Below, one piece after another: positions 25,278 through 33,714 of a stretch of 64,000 bases of DNA. The stretch comes from DASQUK01 sp046726215 (GTDB taxonomy: Bacteria; Actinomycetota; Acidimicrobiia; Acidimicrobiales; VFJN01): NCBI GenBank assembly GCA_046726215.1, contig JBKPAA010000059.1, positions 13,940 to 77,939 of the forward strand, read 5' to 3'. Every line of letters starts with the position of its first letter. Positions within the stretch are counted from its first letter, which is position 1. Position numbers and translations under genes: made by a program. The notes under the pieces were generated by a model. The model saw nothing but the letters and a program-made list of their open reading frames with translations, made no database searches and was not told the DNA's origin.

Positions 25278-26242
25278 TCGGGCGCATCAGCGCCCGCGGG
25301 GAACGGGCCGCAGCAGCGTCCACCGTGGACATGAGCGTGATGGTGGGCTCGGTCGCGTTGGCAAACCCGGTAATGACGGCGTCGGGCACCGCCGGCCACG
25401 GTGCCGAGCTCGCTGCCTACGGCGACCTCGCCGCGCTCGGGGCGGTCGTGGTGAAGTCGCAGCACGCCGATCCGTGGCCCGGCAACCCGCCCCTGCGGGT
25501 CCACGAGACGGCGGCGGGCATGATCAACTCGGTGGGGCTCCAGGGTCCCGGCGTAGCGGCCTGGCTCGCCGACGATCTCCCGGCGCTGATGGCGACCGGC
25601 GCCCGCGTCGTGGCGTCGATCTGGGGAGGCAGCGTCGACGAGTACCGCCGCGCCGCCGACATGCTGGCGGCGGCGCCCGACGGTGTGGTGGCCGTCGAGG
25701 TCAACCTGTCGTGTCCCAACACCGACGCCGGCCGTGACCTGTTCGCACACTCGGCCGACGGCACCCGGGCGGCGGTCGAGGCGACGGCGGGCTGCGGGCG
25801 GCCGCGCTGGGCCAAGCTCAGCCCCAACGTCACGCACCTCGACGAGGTCGCCGCCGCCGCCCACGTCGCCGGGGCCGAGGCGGTCACGTTGGTGAACACC
25901 GTCCTGGGGATGGCGATCGATCCGGAGACGCGGCGGTTCCGCCTGGGATCGGGGCCGCGGGGCGGCGGACTTTCGGGCCCTGCGATCCACCCGATCGCGG
26001 TGCGGGCGGTGTTCGACGTGCACCGGGCGCTTCCCGATCTGCCGATCGTTGGCGTCGGCGGCGTCAGCGGCGGCGCCGACGCGGCCGAACTGATGCTCGC
26101 GGGCGCCAGCGCCGTGCAGGTCGGCACCGCCACGTTCGCTGATCCGAGGGCGCCGCACCGGGTGCTCCGGGAGCTGCAAGGGTGGGCGGCGCGCCAGGGC
26201 GTCGCGCACATCGACGAGGTGATCGGAGAGGTTGATGGCTGA
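25274..26242 (+). CDS. pyrD: Dihydroorotate dehydrogenase, class 1B-like
   Basis: FMN enzyme oxidising dihydroorotate to orotate. 322 residues with NPVMTASGTAGHG, VNLSCPNTD holding the class 1B catalytic Cys, KLSPNVTHLDEVA, GGGLSGPAIHPIAVR and VGVGGVSGGADAAELMLAGA. Class 1B enzymes usually pair with an iron-sulfur/FAD partner, PyrK; none lies between carB and pyrD or elsewhere in the window. Start chosen at the ATG overlapping the carB stop, with GAGGGTG just upstream. Overlaps pyrF. Confidence 0.93.
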   Translation: MIGRISARGERAAAASTVDMSVMVGSVALANPVMTASGTAGHGAELAAYGDLAALGAVVVKSQHADPWPGNPPLRVHETAAGMINSVGLQGPGVAAWLADDLPALMATGARVVASIWGGSVDEYRRAADMLAAAPDGVVAVEVNLSCPNTDAGRDLFAHSADGTRAAVEATAGCGRPRWAKLSPNVTHLDEVAAAAHVAGAEAVTLVNTVLGMAIDPETRRFRLGSGPRGGGLSGPAIHPIAVRAVFDVHRALPDLPIVGVGGVSGGADAAELMLAGASAVQVGTATFADPRAPHRVLRELQGWAARQGVAHIDEVIGEVDG

Positions 26243-26960
26243 GGAACAGGGGCAGGGCATAGCGACGACGGGCGAAGTGCCCGAGTCGTTGCGGAGCCGG
26301 CTGGTGCTGGCGCTCGACGTCGACGACCTGGTTGCGGCTCGGCGCCTCGCACGGCAGCTCCATCCCTTCTTCGGCACCATGAAAGTGGGGTTCGAGCTCT
26401 ACAGCGCCGCCGGGCCCGAGGCGATCTCGCTGCTCGCGGGCATGGGGCTGGACGTCTTCTGCGACATCAAGCTGCTCGACATCCCCAACACCGTCGGCCG
26501 GGCCGCCCGGGTATTCGGGGCGCTGGGCGCCCGCTACCTGACGTTGCACACCGCCGGGGGTGCGCCGATGCTGCGTGCCGGGGTCGAAGGGCTGCGGGAG
26601 GGTGCGGCCGGGGCCGACCTGCCGGAGCCCGTGGGCGTGGGCGTGACGGTCCTGACCAGCGAGCCCGAGGCGTCACCGCGGTTGCTGCAGCAGCGGGTGG
26701 CGGCGGGCCTGGACGGCGGCTGCGGCGGCTTCGTCTGTGCCGTGACAGACATCGAGACGGTCCGCCAGATCGCGCCGGCGGCGGTGCTGGCGGCCCCCGG
26801 CATCCGCCCCGAGGGGGCGGCAATCGACGACCAGGGACGCGTGGCGACACCGCGCCAGGCGCTCGACGCGGGCGCCGACCTGCTGGTGATCGGGCGCCCG
26901 GTCACCCGGGCCGACGACGCGGTGGCGGCGGCTCGGGCGCTGGTGGCGCCACTCGTCTGA
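26235..26960 (+). CDS. pyrF: Orotidine-5'-phosphate decarboxylase
   Basis: Last step to UMP. 241 residues, type I family: LVLALDVDDLVAARRLA at the N-terminus, GTMKVGFELY with a catalytic Lys, the signature FCDIKLLDIPNTVGRAAR (Asp-x-Lys-x-x-Asp), LTLHTAGG, and the C-terminal phosphate site DLLVIGRPVTRADD. ATG at 26235 with GGAGAGG upstream; it overlaps the pyrD end. Completes the pyrR-to-pyrF set without pyrE, which must be elsewhere. Confidence 0.95.
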   Translation: MAEEQGQGIATTGEVPESLRSRLVLALDVDDLVAARRLARQLHPFFGTMKVGFELYSAAGPEAISLLAGMGLDVFCDIKLLDIPNTVGRAARVFGALGARYLTLHTAGGAPMLRAGVEGLREGAAGADLPEPVGVGVTVLTSEPEASPRLLQQRVAAGLDGGCGGFVCAVTDIETVRQIAPAAVLAAPGIRPEGAAIDDQGRVATPRQALDAGADLLVIGRPVTRADDAVAAARALVAPLV

Positions 26961-27005
26961 GGCCGCCCAACAGGCGATTGTCACCGCTTGGCTGCGGGGT
27001 CGCGC

Positions 27006-27011
27006 TAGGGT
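27006..27011 (+). promoter_or_regulatory. Putative -10 box of mihF
   Basis: TAGGGT with 7 bases between it and the mihF ATG at 27019, again the leaderless spacing. Confidence 0.5.
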
Positions 27012-27018
27012 GCGCGGC

Positions 27019-27330
27019 ATGCCGCAGCCACCGGAATTGACTCCCGAGCAGCGCCAAGCAGCACTCGCTAAGGCAGCCGAGGCCCGCCGCGCGCGGGCCG
27101 AGCTCAAGGAGAAGCTCAAGATGGGCTCGCTGAGCCTCAAGGAGCTCCTCGATCAGGCCGACGCCAACGACATCGTGGGCAAGATGAAGGTTCTTGCCGT
27201 GCTCGAGTCGCTGCCCGGCGTGGGCAAGGTCCGTGCCCGCCGGACGATGGAGGAGATCGGCATTGCCGACACCCGCCGCGTCCGGGGCCTGGGTGAGCAG
27301 CAGCGCCGGTCCCTGCTCGAGGCGTTCTAG
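27019..27330 (+). CDS. mihF: Actinobacterial integration host factor (mIHF)
   Basis: Nucleoid-associated DNA-binding protein specific to Actinobacteria. 103 residues: a basic N-terminal helix (PELTPEQRQAALAKAAEARRAR) and a helix-two-turn-helix core with the diagnostic NDIVGKMKVLAVLESLPGVG and KVRARRTMEEIGIADTRRVRGLG. ATG at 27019 chosen over the GTG at 27010, which overlaps the -10 box. Position after pyrF and before rpoZ is standard for the phylum. Confidence 0.96.
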   Translation: MPQPPELTPEQRQAALAKAAEARRARAELKEKLKMGSLSLKELLDQADANDIVGKMKVLAVLESLPGVGKVRARRTMEEIGIADTRRVRGLGEQQRRSLLEAF

Positions 27331-27357
27331 GGCCGACCCTCTCCGCACCGGCCAAAT

Positions 27358-27894
27358 TTGTTGATCACGGTCTCGGGCCCCCCGGGCTCGGGCACCACCA
27401 CCGCCGCCCAGCGCGTGGCCGACCGGCTCTCACTCGGGCTGGTGCCGGGCGGCGAGGTGTTCCGGGCGCTGGCCGCGGAGCGCAGCATGACCCTGCCGCA
27501 GTTCGGGCGCTACGTCGCCGAGCACCCCGAGGTCGACGTCGAGCTCGACGGCCGTCTCGCCCGGCGGGCCCGGGACGGCGGCGTCGTCATCGAGTCACGG
27601 TTGGCCGGCTGGATCGCGCACAACGAGGGCTTGGCGGCCGTCGTGGTCTGGATCGACTGTGACCCCCGGGTCCGGGCGCAACGGGTGGCCGGACGGGAGG
27701 GCGTGAGCGTGGAGCGGGCCCTGGCGGACAACGAAGAGCGCCAGCGGGTCGAGCGCGGCCGGTATCTGGCGCTCTACGGCCTCGACTTGGCGGACCTGTC
27801 GATATACGACCTGATGCTCGATTCCGGCGAGCTGCGGCCGCCGGCGTTGGCCGACCGGATCGTCGACGCCGCCGAGAAGCGGTTCGCGGCCTGA
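27358..27894 (+). CDS. Cytidylate-kinase-like P-loop kinase in the gmk position
   Basis: A 178-residue nucleoside-monophosphate-kinase-fold protein resembling the archaeal-type cytidylate kinase family. P-loop SGPPGSGTTTAAQRVADRL (about residues 6-13), SLGLVPGGEVFRALAAER, LDGRLARRARDGGVVIESRLAG and IDCDPRVRAQRVAGREG support this. In most actinobacteria guanylate kinase lies between mihF and rpoZ; this protein lacks the Gmk features I would expect (SGVGKGT loop, S-T-R-P-R-x-G-E). Note GTT after the P-loop Gly, where GKT is usual. Start is TTG 27358 or 27361. Nucleotide specificity cannot be told from sequence. Confidence 0.85.
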   Translation: MLITVSGPPGSGTTTAAQRVADRLSLGLVPGGEVFRALAAERSMTLPQFGRYVAEHPEVDVELDGRLARRARDGGVVIESRLAGWIAHNEGLAAVVVWIDCDPRVRAQRVAGREGVSVERALADNEERQRVERGRYLALYGLDLADLSIYDLMLDSGELRPPALADRIVDAAEKRFAA

Positions 27895-27929
27895 CCGCGG
27901 CGTTCAGCGAGGGTCCCGCTCGTCGCCTC

Positions 27930-28024
27930 GAGGCAATAGCGGCCGCTCCAGGCCTCTCGAGGCGATACGGACCGGCCCCCGGACCCTGGTGCCTCGAGCA
28001 CGACCGGCCGGACCGTATTGCCTC
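27930..28024. repeat. Family A-like element between cmk-like gene and rpoZ
   Basis: Four arms each starting GAGGC or ending GCCTC, at 27930, 27959, 27995 and 28024. The spacings (29, 37, 29) nearly equal the 29, 36, 29 of the 94-bp family A elements. The outer arms pair as GAGGCAATA with TATTGCCTC, and GATACGGACCGG pairs with CCGGACCGTAT across the element. The arms have drifted from the carA/argB/61.4 kb copies. It could also serve as a terminator for the kinase gene. Confidence 0.65.
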
Positions 28025-28109
28025 GGGTGTCACGGGGATTTCACGCTTCGACGGGCCCGGACGATAACCTGGTCGGCCGATCAACCGGCCGACCGAGGTG
28101 CGCGCCCGC

Positions 28110-28463
28110 ATGGCTTCACGCCAGGACACGATGATGAATCCCTCCATCGAGGAGCTGCTCGACCGCGCCGGGTCGAAGTTCTCGCTGGTGACGCTGAGCG
28201 CCATGCGCGCCCGACAGATCAACGCCTACTTCAACCAGCTGGGGGAGGGTCTGGGCGCCATCGTGCCGCCGCAGGTCACGTCGGTGGCCCGCAAGCCGCT
28301 GTCGATCGCGTTCGAGGAGATCGCCGGCGACAAGATCGTCCTCGCCCATCCCAGCGAGACCAGCGCCGACGAGCCGGGCGGCGCCGAGGGCGTCGAGGCC
28401 ATCGAAGCCGTCGACGGGGCCGGGCAGTCCGCCGAGGGCGACGTTCCCGACGGCGCCGAGTAG
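28110..28463 (+). CDS. rpoZ: RNA polymerase omega subunit
   Basis: Small RNAP subunit that helps fold beta-prime. Core NPSIEELLDRAGSKFSLVTLSAMRARQINAYFNQL is the family signature, followed by the conserved actinobacterial segment KPLSIAFEEIAGDKIV. The tail is long, Glu/Ala/Gly-rich and variable. ATG choices are 28110 and 28134; an AGGA lies 7 bases before the second. A possible -10 (TAACCT, 28065-28070) lies upstream, so this gene has a true leader. Confidence 0.93.
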   Translation: MASRQDTMMNPSIEELLDRAGSKFSLVTLSAMRARQINAYFNQLGEGLGAIVPPQVTSVARKPLSIAFEEIAGDKIVLAHPSETSADEPGGAEGVEAIEAVDGAGQSAEGDVPDGAE

Positions 28464-28477
28464 GCGCTCGGACGCCC

Positions 28478-29677
28478 ATGCTGGAGGGACGCCGGATCGT
28501 CCTCGGGGTCTCGGGCGGCATCGCGGCCTACAAGGCGATCGATGTCTGCCGCCGCCTCGTCGACCGGGGGGCGTACGTGATCCCGGTCCTGACCCGGGGC
28601 GCCACCCGATTCGTCGGTGAGGCCACGTTCTCGGCGCTGGCCTCCGAGCGGGCCCACACGTCGCTGTTCAACGACGATGACCCCATACCCCACACCCGGC
28701 TGGGCCGGTCGGCCGACGCCGTCGTCGTCGCGCCGGCGACCGCCCGGCTCATCGGCAGCTACGCCGCCGGCATCTCGAGCGACCTGCTGACGGCCACGCT
28801 GCTGGCGGTGCGGGAGGGATCGCCGGTCGTCGTCGCGCCCGCCATGCACACCGAGATGTGGGAGCACCCGGCCGTCCAGGACAACGTGGCGACGCTGGCG
28901 CGCCGCGGGGTCAGCATCGTCCCCCCCGAGGAGGGGCGCCTGGCGGGCGGCGACGTCGGGAAGGGGCGCCTGGCGGCGCCGGAGACGATCGTCGAGGCGG
29001 TGGAGGCTGCGCTCGGCCCGGGTCGGGACCTCGCCGGGTTGCACGTGCTCGTCACCGCCGGCGGGACCCGCGAGCCGATCGACCCGGTTCGCTTCGTCGG
29101 CAACCGCTCGTCGGGCAAGCAGGGTCACGCGCTGGCGGCGGAAGCGGCCGCGCGGGGTGCCAAGGTCACGCTGGTCAGCACCGTCGACCTACCGGTCCCA
29201 CCGCAGGCCGACGTCGTGCGGGTCGAGACCGCGGCCGAGATGGCGGACGCCGTGCACGCGGCCGACGCCTCGGCCGACGTCGTGGTCATGGCTGCCGCCG
29301 TCGCCGACTTCCGGCCGGCGCGGGTGGCCGAGAGGAAGCTCAAGAAGCAGGCGGGCGTGCCCGAGATCACCCTCGAGCCGACGCCCGACATCCTGGCCGG
29401 GTTGGGGACGCGCAAGCGGCCCGGGCAGACCATCGTAGGTTTCGCTGCGGAGACCGACGAAGTGCGACAGAATGCCGCAGTCAAGCTCGCCGCCAAGGGC
29501 ATCGATCTCATCGTGGCCAACGATGTGACCGCCCCGGGCGCTGGGTTCGAGCACGACACCAACCACGTCGTGATCATGGATGCCGACGGCACCGAGCGCG
29601 AGGTGCCATTGGCCGACAAGCGGGCGATCGCCCGTGCCGTGTTCGATGCCGTCACACAGAGGAGAACGAAACCGTGA
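28478..29677 (+). CDS. coaBC: Bifunctional phosphopantothenoylcysteine decarboxylase/synthetase
   Basis: Two coenzyme A steps in one 399-residue protein. The N-terminal CoaC half binds FMN (LGVSGGIAAYKAIDVCRRL) with a catalytic His in PHTRLGRSADAVVVAPAT and the PAMHTEMWEHPAVQDN signature. The C-terminal CoaB half has LVTAGGTREPIDPVRFVGNRSSGKQG and MAAAVADFRPA with KLKK and the dimer motif AANDVTAPGAGF-like stretch. ATG at 28478 matches the family start. Overlaps metK by 4 bases. Confidence 0.95.
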   Translation: MLEGRRIVLGVSGGIAAYKAIDVCRRLVDRGAYVIPVLTRGATRFVGEATFSALASERAHTSLFNDDDPIPHTRLGRSADAVVVAPATARLIGSYAAGISSDLLTATLLAVREGSPVVVAPAMHTEMWEHPAVQDNVATLARRGVSIVPPEEGRLAGGDVGKGRLAAPETIVEAVEAALGPGRDLAGLHVLVTAGGTREPIDPVRFVGNRSSGKQGHALAAEAAARGAKVTLVSTVDLPVPPQADVVRVETAAEMADAVHAADASADVVVMAAAVADFRPARVAERKLKKQAGVPEITLEPTPDILAGLGTRKRPGQTIVGFAAETDEVRQNAAVKLAAKGIDLIVANDVTAPGAGFEHDTNHVVIMDADGTEREVPLADKRAIARAVFDAVTQRRTKP

Positions 29678-30864
29678 GCCGTTGGACCTTCACGTCCGAG
29701 TCGGTCACCGAGGGCCATCCCGACAAGATGGCCGACCAGATCAGTGACTCGATACTCGACGCCATCCTGACGCAGGACCCCATGGCCCGGGTGGCATGCG
29801 AGACGCTCGTGACGACCGGCCTGGCCATCGTCGCCGGCGAGATCACCACCGACGCCTACGTCGAGATCCCCAACATCGTCCGCGACACGATCAAGGGCAT
29901 CGGCTACGACCGCGAGGCGGTCGGCTTCGACGGCCACACGTGCGGGGTGATGACGTCGATCGACCCGCAGTCGCCCGACATCGCCCAGGGTGTCGACACC
30001 GCCTATGAGAAGCGGACCGCCGGCGCCGACGAGGACCTCGACAGCCAGGGCGCGGGCGATCAGGGCATGATGTTCGGCTACGCGGTCGACGAGACCGACG
30101 ACCTCATGCCGATGCCGATCTGGCTCGCGCACCGGCTTGCGCACCGCCTGGCCGAGGTTCGCCGGGCCGGGATCCTGCCGTATCTCCGTCCCGACGGGAA
30201 GACACAGGTCACGCTCGAGTACGAGGACGGGGTGCCCATCGGGCTCAAGACGGTCCTCATCTCCACGCAGCACCAGCCGGGTCTCGATGCCGAGACGCTC
30301 ATCAAGCCCGACCTGATCGAGCATGTCATCCGGCCGCTGGTGCCACCGCAGTTCCAGGACGACGACTACCGGGTGCTGGTCAACCCCACCGGCAGCTTCG
30401 AGCTGGGCGGGCCCCACGCCGACTGCGGTCTGACCGGCCGCAAGATCATCGTCGACACGTACGGCGGCGCCGCCCGCCACGGTGGCGGCGCGTTCTCGGG
30501 CAAGGACCCGTCCAAGGTCGATCGGTCCGCCGCCTACGCTGCCCGCTGGGTGGCCAAGACGGTGGTGGCGGCCGGCGCGGCGAGGCGCTGCGAGGTGCAG
30601 GTTGCCTATGCCATCGGCGTGGCCCACCCGGTCTCGGTCTACGTCGAGACCTTCGGCACCGCCGCGGTCGATCCCGGCAAGATCGCCGATGCCGTGCAGC
30701 AGATCTTCGACCTGCGGCCGGCGGCGATCATCCGCGACCTCGACCTGCGGCGGCCCATCTTCAAGAAAACGGCTGCATACGGGCACTTCGGCCGGAGCGA
30801 CAAGGAGCTCACCTGGGAGCAGACGAGCCGGGTCGACGACCTCAAGTCGGCGCTGGGTCTCTGA
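29674..30864 (+). CDS. metK: S-adenosylmethionine synthase
   Basis: Makes SAM from methionine and ATP. 396 residues; FTSESVTEGHPDKMADQISD at the N-terminus, the GAGDQGMMFGYA hexapeptide region, and GGGAFSGKDPSKVDRSAAYAA P-loop-like signature. GTG start with AGAGGAGA about 8 bases upstream, overlapping the coaBC stop. Confidence 0.97.
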   Translation: MSRWTFTSESVTEGHPDKMADQISDSILDAILTQDPMARVACETLVTTGLAIVAGEITTDAYVEIPNIVRDTIKGIGYDREAVGFDGHTCGVMTSIDPQSPDIAQGVDTAYEKRTAGADEDLDSQGAGDQGMMFGYAVDETDDLMPMPIWLAHRLAHRLAEVRRAGILPYLRPDGKTQVTLEYEDGVPIGLKTVLISTQHQPGLDAETLIKPDLIEHVIRPLVPPQFQDDDYRVLVNPTGSFELGGPHADCGLTGRKIIVDTYGGAARHGGGAFSGKDPSKVDRSAAYAARWVAKTVVAAGAARRCEVQVAYAIGVAHPVSVYVETFGTAAVDPGKIADAVQQIFDLRPAAIIRDLDLRRPIFKKTAAYGHFGRSDKELTWEQTSRVDDLKSALGL

Positions 30865-32600
30865 CCGGGGCGCGGGTCGTCCGCGTCCTGCCGGACGAGC
30901 CCGCGATCGACAAGACGTTCGACTACCTGGTTCCCGATGGCCTCGGGGACCAGGTGGGCGTGGGCGACCGCGTCCGGGTCGGGCTGCACGGTCGCCGGGT
31001 CGGGGGATGGATCGTCGCCGCGGACGTCGACCCGCCCGCCGGCGTCGCCCTGCGGCCACTGGCAAAGTGGTCCGGACGCGGACCGACCCCGGACCTGATC
31101 GAGCTGGCGCACTGGGCCGCGTGGCGCTGGGCGGGCCGGCCGGCGTCATTGCTGCGGACCGCGTCGCCCGACCGGGTCGTGTCCGGCTTGCCGGCGCCGG
31201 CCGTCCCCCGGCGACCGCTAGCACCCGACCCGGCGGCGGACGTCGAGGTCGTGGCGGCGCTGGCCGCCGCCGGTTCGCCGGCGCTGCTGGTGCGCCTGCC
31301 GCCGGCGGCCGCCGTGGACCCTGTTGTCCTGGCGGTGGTGAGCCGGGGGAACGCCTTGGTCCTGTGCCCCACGGCGGCGTCGGCACGGTCGGTCGCCGCC
31401 GCGTTGCGTCGGTCGGGCGTGCCCACGGCCCTGCATCCCCGGGACTGGGCCCGGGGGGCGGCCGGCGCCACGGTGGTCGGCACCCGCGCCGCCGCCTGGG
31501 CGCCGGTGGCGGACCTGGCCGCGATCGTGGTGATCGACGAGCACGACGAGGCACACCAGCAGGAGCAGGCGCCGACGTGGCACGCACGGGACGTGGCCCT
31601 GGAGAGGGCCCGGCGCGCCGGGATCCCCTGCGTGCTGACCTCGCCGTGCCCGTCGCTGGAGGCGCTGGACGCGGCCGGACTGCTCGCGCCATCGCGGACC
31701 GACGAGCGCGCCGGCTGGCCGCCCGTCGACATCGTGGACATGCGCCACGAGGATCCCCGCACGGGCCTGCTGCCTGCGCCGTTGGTGCGGCTGCTGCGCA
31801 GCGACCGGCGAGTCCTGTGCGTGCTCAACCGGACGGGGCGGGCGCGATTGCTGGCCTGCAGGGCGTGCGGTGAGCTGGCCCGCTGCGAGCGCTGCGACGC
31901 CGCCGTGGCCCAGCCCGGCGACGAGCTGGTGTGCACCCGCTGCGGCACCGTCCGGCCCGTGGTGTGCGCCGCCTGCGGGGCTACTCGCCTGCGGGCCCTG
32001 CGCCAGGGTGTGACCCGGGTGCGCGACGAGATCGCGGCGCTGGTCGGCGAACAGGTCGACGAGGTGACGGCGGCCTCGGGCGCTGCCGACGTGTCCCGCT
32101 CCCGAGTGGTCGTCGGCACCGAAGCGACCTTGCACCAGATCGATCGCGCCGATGTGGTCGCATTTCTCGACTTCGACCAGGAGCTGCTCGCGCCCCGTTA
32201 CCGGGCTGCGGAGCAGGCGCTCGGCCTGCTGGCACGGGCGGCACGGGTGGTCGGCGGCAGGGCCGGCGCCGGTCGGCTCCTGGTCCAGACCCATGTGCCG
32301 CGGCACGAGGTGGTCCAGGCCGCGCTGCACGGCGACCCGGCGCGGGTGGCGTCGGCCGAACGGGTCCAGCGCGCGCAGTTGCGGTTCCCTCCGGTCACCG
32401 CGATGGCCGAGGTCTCGGGCGCGGCGGCGGGCGCGTTCGTCGGTGCCCTGGGCGGACACCTCGAGGTCGAGATCCTCGGCCCCTCCGGTGGCCGTTGGCT
32501 GGTCCGCGCCGCCGACCACCAGACGCTGTGCGACGCGCTGGCGGAGGCGCCACGCCCGCCGGGCCGCCTGCGGGTGGCCGTCGACCCGCCGCGGGTCTGA
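30861..32600 (+). CDS. priA: PriA-like primosomal protein, helicase motifs degenerate
   Basis: Primosome protein N' acting in replication restart. N-terminal 3'-DNA-binding domain (VLPDEPAIDKTFDYLVPDGLG, GDRVRVGLHGRRVGGWIV), zinc-binding cysteine clusters CRACGELARCERCDA and CTRCGTVRPVVCAACGA, and the C-terminal domain. About 579 residues versus 732 in E. coli. The Walker A GxxGSGKT is missing, and the DEAH region reads VVIDEHDEAHQQE, so ATP-driven unwinding is unlikely, as known for actinobacterial PriA. The first standard start (GTG 30954) would remove the conserved N-terminus; the frame is open from CTG 30861, which overlaps the metK stop as CTGA, so I use that. Confidence 0.9.
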   Translation: MTGARVVRVLPDEPAIDKTFDYLVPDGLGDQVGVGDRVRVGLHGRRVGGWIVAADVDPPAGVALRPLAKWSGRGPTPDLIELAHWAAWRWAGRPASLLRTASPDRVVSGLPAPAVPRRPLAPDPAADVEVVAALAAAGSPALLVRLPPAAAVDPVVLAVVSRGNALVLCPTAASARSVAAALRRSGVPTALHPRDWARGAAGATVVGTRAAAWAPVADLAAIVVIDEHDEAHQQEQAPTWHARDVALERARRAGIPCVLTSPCPSLEALDAAGLLAPSRTDERAGWPPVDIVDMRHEDPRTGLLPAPLVRLLRSDRRVLCVLNRTGRARLLACRACGELARCERCDAAVAQPGDELVCTRCGTVRPVVCAACGATRLRALRQGVTRVRDEIAALVGEQVDEVTAASGAADVSRSRVVVGTEATLHQIDRADVVAFLDFDQELLAPRYRAAEQALGLLARAARVVGGRAGAGRLLVQTHVPRHEVVQAALHGDPARVASAERVQRAQLRFPPVTAMAEVSGAAAGAFVGALGGHLEVEILGPSGGRWLVRAADHQTLCDALAEAPRPPGRLRVAVDPPRV

Positions 32601-32630
32601 CCCCGTCCGCGTGGCGTCCCACGAGCGACA

Positions 32631-32636
32631 TAGAGT
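32631..32636 (+). promoter_or_regulatory. Putative -10 box of mtnA
   Basis: TAGAGT with 7 bases between it and the mtnA GTG at 32644; no ribosome binding site is visible. Confidence 0.5.
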
Positions 32637-32643
32637 CACCGCT

Positions 32644-33669
32644 GTGCGGACCATCGACTGGGCGGACGGCGCCGTCGTCATCGTGGACCAGACGGCGCTG
32701 CCGCACGAGCTGCGCACGCTGCGGCTGACGGGCGTCGACGAACTCGTCGACGCCATCCGGCGGCTGGCGGTGCGGGGTGCGCCCGCGCTGGGGGCGGCCG
32801 GGGCCCTGGGCGTGCTGCTGGCGGTTCGGGAGGGGCAACGGCAGGCCTGGACGGACGACGAGGTGGCCAAGGCCATCGAGCGCATCCGGTGCGCCCGGCC
32901 CACGGCCGTCAACCTGGGCTGGGGCGTCGACCGCGCGCTCGCCCGGCGTGGCGACGGCGACGAGGCCGTCGAACGGGAAGCCCGGGCCGTCCTGGACGAG
33001 GATGCAGCCGCCAACCGGGCGATCGCCCAGCGCGGCGCAGACCTGCTGACCGGGCTGTGCAGGTCGGCGGCGGCCGGTGACGCGGGTGACGGCCTCCGGC
33101 TCCACACCCATTGCAACGCTGGGGCGCTGGCCTGCGTGGAGTGGGGTACCGCGCTCGGTGTGGTGCGGGCCCTCCACGAGGGGGGCGAGCTTGGTCGGGT
33201 CTACGCGGACGAGACCCGACCGCTGCTGCAGGGGAGCCGCCTCACGGCCTGGGAGCTCGAGCGCATGGGGGTCGACTACCGGCTGGTGATCGACGGTGCC
33301 GGTCCCTCGCTCATCGCCCGAGGGTTGGTGGACGCCGTCGTCGTGGGGGCGGATCGCATCGCTGCCAACGGCGACGTGGCCAACAAGATCGGAACGTACT
33401 CGCTGGGGTTGGCGGCGGGGCGGGCCGGCATCCCGTTCGTGGTGGCGGCCCCGGAGTCGAGCGTCGACGGGGCGACACCCAACGGGGCATGCATCGAGAT
33501 CGAGGACCGCGGCGACCGCGAGGTCATCGCGTGGGAGGGCCGGTCCGTGGCGCCCGCCGGTGCTCGGGCGGTGAACCCGGCGTTCGACGTGACGCCCGCC
33601 GACCTGGTCACCGCCATCGTCACCGAGCGCCGGGTCGTCCGGCCGGCGGCAGGGGAGCGCCCCGCCTGA
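32644..33669 (+). CDS. mtnA: Methylthioribose-1-phosphate isomerase
   Basis: Methionine salvage enzyme, isomerising 5-methylthioribose-1-phosphate to the ribulose form; eIF-2B alpha-like fold. 341 residues with RRLAVRGAPALGAAGALGV, LHTHCNAGALACVEWGTALGV (catalytic Cys), YADETRPLLQGSRLTAWEL, DAVVVGADRIAANGDVANKIGTY (catalytic Asp) and the C-terminal NPAFDVTPADLVTAI. GTG 32644 matches the family start and the -10 box. No other methionine-salvage gene is adjacent, but metK lies two genes upstream. Confidence 0.94.
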   Translation: MRTIDWADGAVVIVDQTALPHELRTLRLTGVDELVDAIRRLAVRGAPALGAAGALGVLLAVREGQRQAWTDDEVAKAIERIRCARPTAVNLGWGVDRALARRGDGDEAVEREARAVLDEDAAANRAIAQRGADLLTGLCRSAAAGDAGDGLRLHTHCNAGALACVEWGTALGVVRALHEGGELGRVYADETRPLLQGSRLTAWELERMGVDYRLVIDGAGPSLIARGLVDAVVVGADRIAANGDVANKIGTYSLGLAAGRAGIPFVVAAPESSVDGATPNGACIEIEDRGDREVIAWEGRSVAPAGARAVNPAFDVTPADLVTAIVTERRVVRPAAGERPA

Positions 33670-33714
33670 GTCGCGGCAGCGCCAGCCACCCGCGCCCAGC
33701 GGTGGTGAGCTCGA

